Shown: one piece after another, positions 58,762 through 64,000 of the stretch
Layout of the letters: the number at the start of each line of letters is the position of its first letter
How positions within the stretch are numbered: the first letter of the stretch is position 1
DNA from: Monoplex corrugatus
Taxonomy: Eukaryota; Mollusca; Gastropoda; Littorinimorpha; Ranellidae
Assembly (NCBI GenBank): GCA_030674185.1
Contig: CM060312.1
Coordinates: 34,431,862 to 34,495,861, forward strand
Reading direction: 5' to 3'
Length of the DNA stretch: 64,000 bases
Notes under the pieces: generated by a model
What the model was told of the DNA's origin: nothing
The model's database searches: none
What the model saw: the letters and a program-made list of their open reading frames with translations, nothing else
Made by a program: the position numbers and the translations under genes

Positions 58762-58868
58762 GGAGATGGGCACTGTTTTCATAACGCTAGCCCAAGAAAA
58801 GTTCAGGCCTCTACCATTCCACTCTCTTACAACTCTAGACAACCGTATGGGACAACTTTTATCTTTAC
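58762..58868 (+). mobile_element. tRNA-derived SINE (family S), 3' half
   Basis: 'GGAGATGGGCACTG', 'ACGCTAGCCCAAGAAAAGTT', 'GGCCTCTACCATTCCACTC' and 'GGGACAACTTTTATCTTTA' match the SINE body; the head is missing. Confidence 0.7.
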
Positions 58869-59144
58869 TTCTTTTTTCAAACACCCACACTTAACTTTTT
58901 TCTCTCTAATGTATCAACACTATGGCTTGAAAACATCTGTATCAATCAAAGACATGATATTATTTATATCTATGATCAGATCAATCGCTGCGGCGTGTGT
59001 TAGAAATGAACATAAAACATATAGCATGTATTCCCTCCAAAGGCAAGTAATCAGTATGCAGACATTGCATCAACTGCCTGCATAGAGTGGCTAAAACAAT
59101 GTATATATACCACTCTCTGAGAACACTGAAACACTAAAATAAAT
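58869..59144. other. unassigned spacer
   Basis: Nothing recognised. Confidence 0.5.
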
Positions 59145-59440
59145 GGATCGTTTTTTAGAATCATTGCATTTAGGGAGATTTCCTTCATGCTCACTTCCGT
59201 CTGGTGATATGACTGTTCCCATATATCTAAACTTAACTTGTCTCAAAGTTGTACCATTTGCTGTTATTTTGCATGAGGGGATTTCTTGTTTTTTACTGAT
59301 TACCATAACTTCAGTCTTCTTGCTATTTAGCTCCAGCCCTTTATTTTTGCTTTCTATTTCTATTATATTCATAAGGTGTTGCAGGTCTTTTTCATTTTCT
59401 GTAATTAGCAAGGTGTCATTGGTGTACACCTTGGTGACTG
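59145..59440 (-). pseudogene. RTE/BovB-like RT fragment
   Basis: The minus strand encodes Y-T-N-D-T-L-L-I-T-E-N-E-K-D (catalytic Y-A-D-D changed to Y-T-N-D), L-E-L-N-S-K-K-T-E-V-M-V-I-S, N-G-T-T-L-R-Q-V and G-T-V-I-S-P-D-G. It is a close relative of the corresponding parts at 15.6 and 57.9 kb. Both ends are truncated. Confidence 0.85.
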
Positions 59441-59910
59441 CTGAAAATAAATGATTGTTACTAATCTTCCTTTTGGGAAAAAAAAAACAGATTAAGAAGA
59501 TTACTTAAAAAGGGGGAAAAGGAAGTGGGAGAACGTATTTTTAACCAACATCGCTTTAGTCAACACATTCTAGGGGAAGCAATGAGCACTATTCATTTGA
59601 ACTCGCCAAATAAGCGTTTACCTCCCTTGTGCTGGTTTTTCGTCGATGTTCACCACCATTTCCTGTGCAAATAATACCAAAGTTTGGGTATAATTTCAAA
59701 AGCTATGCCCAGGCAACACACACACTTACTGTCTTCATTATTCTATCTAAGCCAATTTTTTCACTTCCTGTCATTATAAAAGAACAATAACTATACTATT
59801 CAGCAAAAGATACTTTTTATTGCGACAAAGTGAAATCACACATCCCTGTATGCACAAGGAAGAATATACCATTTTTGTTTGTTTTCCTTTTCAGTTTTGG
59901 TTTTGTTTGT
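59441..59910. other. unassigned spacer
   Basis: AT-rich; nothing recognised. Confidence 0.5.

Positions 59911-60000
<90 letters not shown>
59911..60000. repeat. (TC)n microsatellite
   Basis: About 90 bp of pure TC, directly followed by a fourth copy of the 90-bp unit described at 55815. Confidence 0.98.
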
Positions 60001-60001
<1 letters not shown>

Positions 60002-60156
60002 ACAGATTATGTATTCCCTTGGCTGTTGCAGTATACTGCGGCTAAAAAAATCTCCGGTGGATTTACTTTTCTTTGGTGTTTGAAATAAATCAGAATTCCA
60101 GTTTACATTAATAATCATCAAAACTTCAAAGATAGCAGTTTCCTATATAATTCATT

Positions 60157-60702
60157 GTTATTGTTGTTGTTGTTTAAAGCCCAGCCAACTGCGCAGAGCC
60201 ATATCAGGGCTATAATTGCTTCAAAACATACAGAATTTCAACAGAGAAAAAAAGAAAAGAAAATTAAGTACATATATCAATGCATTCGCACACATAATCT
60301 AAGGACATGCCCCTGGCATTGACTACTCCGTCCAACACATGGCACAGGGGATTTAAAAAACACATCTGAACACAAATTCAAGAATACCTGAGGACACCAA
60401 AACATATATAAAAACAGGCATAAGTTACCTAAAATTGCTTCCGCATATCTCACCTCCCTAGAGCCAAAAACGCACTCAATACATGTACCCAATTATCGAT
60501 CCTAAGAAAAGATACATAAGACTTTATCGAACATATACAGGTGAATGGACCATTAAGGCAGAAAATGATAGAAACAAATGGCAGAAAGCATAGGAACAAG
60601 GCAGAAACAAAGACAGTGACAGAAAAGAGGAAATTTCTAGCACAGAATTTCCAGAAGGCGGGAATACTATTTATACTGAAAGAGCCCCTGGCATCCCCAC
60701 GG
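60157..60702 (+). mobile_element. interspersed repeat family A, near-complete copy
   Basis: Aligned end to end with 1335-1882 (see there). It begins after a GTT run and ends at 'GAAAGAGCCCCTGGCATCCC'. The short plus-strand frame inside it is shared with the other copy but contains no domain. Confidence 0.75.
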
Positions 60703-60798
60703 GGGTATACAATACATACACTGATACATACAAGCAAACACTTTCAAATAAACATGTTAATATTTTGTAGAATTCCAGTTCTTTTTATTTGTCCAATA

Positions 60799-61352
60799 TA
60801 TATGTGATCTCCCACCACGAAATAAGTCTTAACTAGCATTTTGGGTATTTTGAGATATACATATCACTTGAAAGTGTACATTCTGCTGATTATTTTGGAC
60901 TTGAATAAAGCTTGTACTCAAAAAAATGAGTAGAAGTTTATGTATGTTTAAACTAAAGTGTGCTCTCCTACACATTTTCCTTAAATTTCTTTATTTGTTT
61001 TCCAATTTTGGCTGTCATTATCTGAAAGGTGCACCAAAGAGCTTTCCATCAGTATATTACATGTGCGGGTACTGTACAGATTACGACGGTTCGTAATAAG
61101 AGACAAAATTAGGTACTTCTGGTAGGAAATTGCATTCTTTCTGCTGCGATCAGTGCATTAAAATACCATTTTAAATTGATTAATAATATTTTTTCAAGAA
61201 AAAAATTTCTGTGGGGAATAGATTATGGTCTACAGAAATCAATTTTGAGAAAAAGTCAAAACACCCCAGACAGACCCTCAGTCACCTTTTCAGCTCCTAG
61301 GGCTATTTGACTGACTGCGAGTTAAGACTGATTTCGTGGTGGGAGGTGACAT
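60799..61352. mobile_element. 554-bp element with about 40-bp terminal inverted repeats
   Basis: The left end 'CTCCCACCACGAAATAAG', 'TCTTAACTAGC' is matched in reverse complement by the right end 'GCGAGTTAAGACTGATTTCG', 'TGGTGGGAGG'. Three or four mismatches occur over about 40 bases. There is no open frame of note, so it is a non-autonomous DNA transposon or MITE-like element of unknown superfamily. Target duplication is not clear. Confidence 0.65.
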
Positions 61353-62471
61353 ATTTAGATCTCTATGAGGGGTGTTACTGTATATACATGACATGTAAAA
61401 CACCCAAATATAAAATAAGGGTTAATGAATGGGAGTAAGGAGGAAAGGATGGGCAAACAAGAAGTACTGGGAACAGAAGGGATGACATGAAAGGGACCGG
61501 ATGGTGGGTTACTTACAAGAGGAGATACCTAATTTTACATGTTTAAATGCCTTAAAAGTATTCAGAGTTAGGATGGTGGGTTAGATACATGAACAGATAC
61601 TTAATTTTACATGTTTAAATGCCTTAAAGGTATTTAGATTATTTGAAATGACAAGGGTAATTAAAAAAAATGGGGAGGGAGAACCCTGCAAGGGGTACAT
61701 ATAATGAAAGGTAGAAAGAGAAAACACCAATACAAAGTTTATTTGTAAAGGCCACCACCCAATATACAAAAATGTAAAACGTATTCTTGGATCTAGGATG
61801 GGAGAGGGGTGAGAGTGGAAAATAGAGAAGGGATGGAGAAGTGGGCGACATGATTTTTGTTATGCTGGAGTGGGAAGCGGTTGATAGGGAAACAGAAATT
61901 GGGGAATGGAGAAATAAAGCAATGTGGAAGGATAGCATGGCTACATGATCAGTCACCTCTTACAGATAAAAAAAAAAAGCAAAGTGGAAGGGTGACATGG
62001 TCACCTGACCAGTGTCATCTTGATCATTCCCTTCTGAAGCCAGCCTGTTGTTCTTGCAGACTATTGTCAACAGAGGTCTTCATTTTCTCCAAAAGTTAAC
62101 AGGTTGTTGTTAGCCCTGCTATGGCTCTAGTAGTCGCTGGGCTATAAGCAATATGATCTTGAACTTTCTCCAAAAGCACTCTCGTTAAGATATATTCATG
62201 ACGGGTTGCAGCCTGCTCTCTTCTCTTGCTTGCTGCACTGCGATAGATCTCCACACTTGGGCAATTCAAGAGTGATAGTCATTTTGGATTAGACATTGAA
62301 CTTTCGATCAGAGAGTCTGAGTTCAATTTCTGGTGCTGTAACGTCTGTACATGAATTATAGAAGACCAAACGGTGTGATTTATTAATGAAGTCTAAAACT
62401 GGCTTGGGAACTTGTCTATGAGGACTTTACAATATAACGTGATTTGTAAAGCTGTTCATGATTTACTTTTT
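61353..62471. other. unique sequence with small tandem duplications
   Basis: About 70 bp is duplicated at 61499-61570 and 61572-61640 ('ATGGTGGGTTA', 'TTTTACATGTTTAAATGCC'). About 60 bp is duplicated at 61915-61965 and 61978-62025. A repeat A fragment (minus) lies at 62103-62150. No gene recognised. Confidence 0.6.
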
Positions 62472-62625
62472 ATCAAAAGCACCAATTCACATGATGGACA
62501 TTTTAATGATGATTTAAACGATATCAAAAGTACCAATTCATATAATGGATATTTTAATGATGATTTAAACAATATCAAAAGCAGCAATTCACATAATGGA
62601 CATTTTATTAATGATTTAACAAAGT
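62472..62625. repeat. 51-bp tandem triplicate
   Basis: Three copies with 'ATCAAAAG(C/T)A(C/G)CAATTCA', 'ATAATGGA(C/T)ATTTTAATG' and 'ATGATTTAAAC'. The unit is 17 codons, and a plus-strand frame of 106 residues (62412-62732) stays open across it. Whether that frame is translated cannot be told. Confidence 0.85.
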
Positions 62626-62732
62626 ATCCTTATTTCATGGAAAGAATGTGCACACAATTCATGTCTTTAGAAAAGCTTTTGATCAAGCAAAATCCTCTGA
62701 ATCTTAAGCAACAACTTTCTGAAAGAAAGTAG

Positions 62733-63573
62733 GGTTACCAGATTGACAAGAATGATTTATAATTATTGTTTTAAACTACAAATCAGACTAGATTAAGAGT
62801 ACTATGACGTTTTTTTTTTTTTTTGGTTGTTGTTTTTTTACAATATCTGTCTAACATACATACTGTTAAGTAAAAAAACATTAGGGATGAGGTGGAGATG
62901 GTAAAGATATTTTTGATGTTCTTCTCTCTCTACGATCTATAAATTGACAGAATAACATGTTTTCTACAGACTGGTTGAGGAATCACATTAGTTACCATAG
63001 ACATTGATATGGATGTAAAACTTCAAATTCATGTCAATCAACACTGACAAAAGTGAACTTTAGCATAATTATCACGCCACTCACAATAATGTGCGTTATA
63101 GTTTGTTTTTGTCTTTTAACAGAAAAATGAAGAGCAAAACTCCATTAGCAGTAACATTTGAACAGCAGACAGACAGAACCATGGTGAAGAAAAAAGTAAA
63201 TGCAGCATGCTTTGACAGTCCGAAGAGAGGGAATGTAGGATTGTCTCCCTTGCAATGGTAAGAATACACAGATCTCTTGGGACTGTAAAAATGTATCCTG
63301 CATTTACTATAATCAATAACACAGCTCCTGGCAGTCATTTTCTTTTGGCAACAAGTATTAAAAGAGAATACTGTCTGGTACTTGTGACAATGATTCAACC
63401 TTGTTTTCCCTCAGACATTTTACATCCATTGGATCATTAGTGTTGAACAGAATTCAATCTACTTGTTACAACTGTGCATAACATTAAACTGCTAGTCTGC
63501 TTTTTTGTTCATTCGCTTGTTCATTTTGCTTGTTGCTGTTCTTATGATTCAGCATCTGCATTTCACACTCTTA
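62733..63573. other. unassigned; would include the 3'UTR of the acyltransferase
   Basis: AT-rich sequence with a T run near 62811. The part next to 63573 should be 3'UTR of the minus-strand gene; no clear polyadenylation signal was identified. Confidence 0.4.
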
Positions 63574-64000
63574 TCATTTCCTTGGAACATATCTGATCCT
63601 GTATGCCTCTGCTTTGAACTGGAAACCACATTTCTCATACAACTTGGCACTAGCATTGTTGCTGGGATTCACATAAACATACGGCACCTGTCCATCCTCT
63701 TTCATCTTCCAGCACAAGTCTGTAACAACTGTTCTTCCCAAGCCTCTGCGTTGATACTCAGGATCAGTCACAACAGAACCCAGAGCACTTGTGTGGTGCA
63801 ATACCGCGTAGGAAATGAGCTGCCCGTTCTCTGTCTGTATTCCGCTGCTGGGAAGAAGAGCTGCACACTTCTGGAAGTAACGGATGGTGTCTGACGGTTC
63901 CACTCCCCACGCTGTGTACTGAAGTCCCACCGTTTTAGCATCGTCAGAACTGAGTTGTTTCAGAAGAGTGTAACCTTCAGGTGGTGGCGTCCTGTCAAAA
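63574..64000 (-). CDS. GNAT-family N-acyltransferase, GLYAT/FR47-like, C-terminal part
   Basis: An open minus-strand frame runs from the window edge to a stop at 63574, about 142 residues. It starts F-D-R-T-P-P-P-E-G-Y-T-L-L and continues V-G-L-Q-Y-T-A-W-G. It then shows the GNAT core: L-G-S-V-V-T-D-P-E-Y-Q-R-R-G-L-G-R, where Q-R-R-G-L-G is the acyl-CoA pyrophosphate loop (Q/RxxGxG/A). Next comes Y-V-N-P-S-N-N-A-S-A-K-L-Y-E-K-C-G-F, the last GNAT motif. The protein ends I-R-Y-V-P-R-K. Enzymes of this group transfer an acyl group from CoA to an amine such as glycine; the substrate cannot be read here. The 5' part is outside the window. No ATG was chosen because the frame is open to the edge. 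Confidence 0.85.
   Translation of the reverse strand, partial: FDRTPPPEGYTLLKQLSSDDAKTVGLQYTAWGVEPSDTIRYFQKCAALLPSSGIQTENGQLISYAVLHHTSALGSVVTDPEYQRRGLGRTVVTDLCWKMKEDGQVPYVYVNPSNNASAKLYEKCGFQFKAEAYRIRYVPRK

Overview
The window looks like gene-poor nuclear DNA from an invertebrate animal, most probably a mollusc (inference from repeat content and gene types; no marker gene fixes the species). There are no operons or bacterial-type genes. Coding sequence is limited to spliced fragments: an N/Q-rich chitin-binding (peritrophin/CBM14-type) secreted protein exon on the minus strand at 4324-5939, the 3' end of a GNAT acyltransferase of the GLYAT/FR47 type on the minus strand running off the right edge (63574-64000), and a possible pair of small exons of an unrecognised gene at 40427-40510 and about 39083-39214, both on the minus strand.

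Most of the rest is transposable-element material and tandem repeats. The centrepiece is an apparently intact non-LTR retrotransposon at 44352-48116. Its single 1082-residue ORF has an N-terminal CCHC finger, a reverse transcriptase, a CCHC knuckle and a restriction-like endonuclease. A 5'-truncated copy of the same element (43635-44351) abuts it head-to-tail and appears identical apart from poly(A) length. The 3'UTR of this family carries a tRNA-like module, and a diverged relative at 29555-30085 has a different tRNA-like module at the same place. RTE/BovB-like elements occur as a 5'-truncated copy with a 14-bp target-site duplication (57190-58679), a second copy with a shorter duplication (15327-16424), a fragment (59145-59440) and an endonuclease-half fossil (8715-9450). 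Other LINE remains include two RNase H-bearing ends (24997-25930 and 32400-33330) and further reverse-transcriptase remnants (13890-14137, 37387-38250, 40980-41760, 53740-55080). A tRNA-derived SINE family appears at least six times. Several anonymous interspersed repeats occur two to five times each, and there are small inverted-repeat elements: a piggyBac-like TTAA MITE, a 446-bp foldback, and a 554-bp TIR element.

Left to right: 1-2300 GA/TC/GT microsatellites with a SINE end and repeat family A; 2300-4000 a 41-bp minisatellite between duplicated flanks; 4.3-5.9 kb the chitin-binding exon; 7-11 kb simple repeats and an RTE fossil; 11.6-14.2 kb a SINE expanded into a 51-bp minisatellite and invaded by a foldback element; 15.3-16.7 kb RTE and SINE; 20.6-22.5 kb a 27-bp array; 25-33 kb LINE ends, 89-bp and 60-bp arrays and long CA tracts; 34-39 kb trinucleotide and tetranucleotide arrays; 40-43 kb unique DNA with possible exons, an RTE-like remnant and a 17-bp array; 43.6-48.1 kb the endonuclease LINE pair; 48.6-51.2 kb 53-bp and 18-bp arrays; 51.5-60 kb MITEs, SINEs, LINE remnants and TC-linked repeats; 60-64 kb repeat A, a TIR element, unique DNA and the acyltransferase.

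Many long open frames here are by-products of tandem repeats whose unit is a multiple of three (18, 27, 51 and 60 bp) or of dinucleotide tracts, and they are not annotated as genes.
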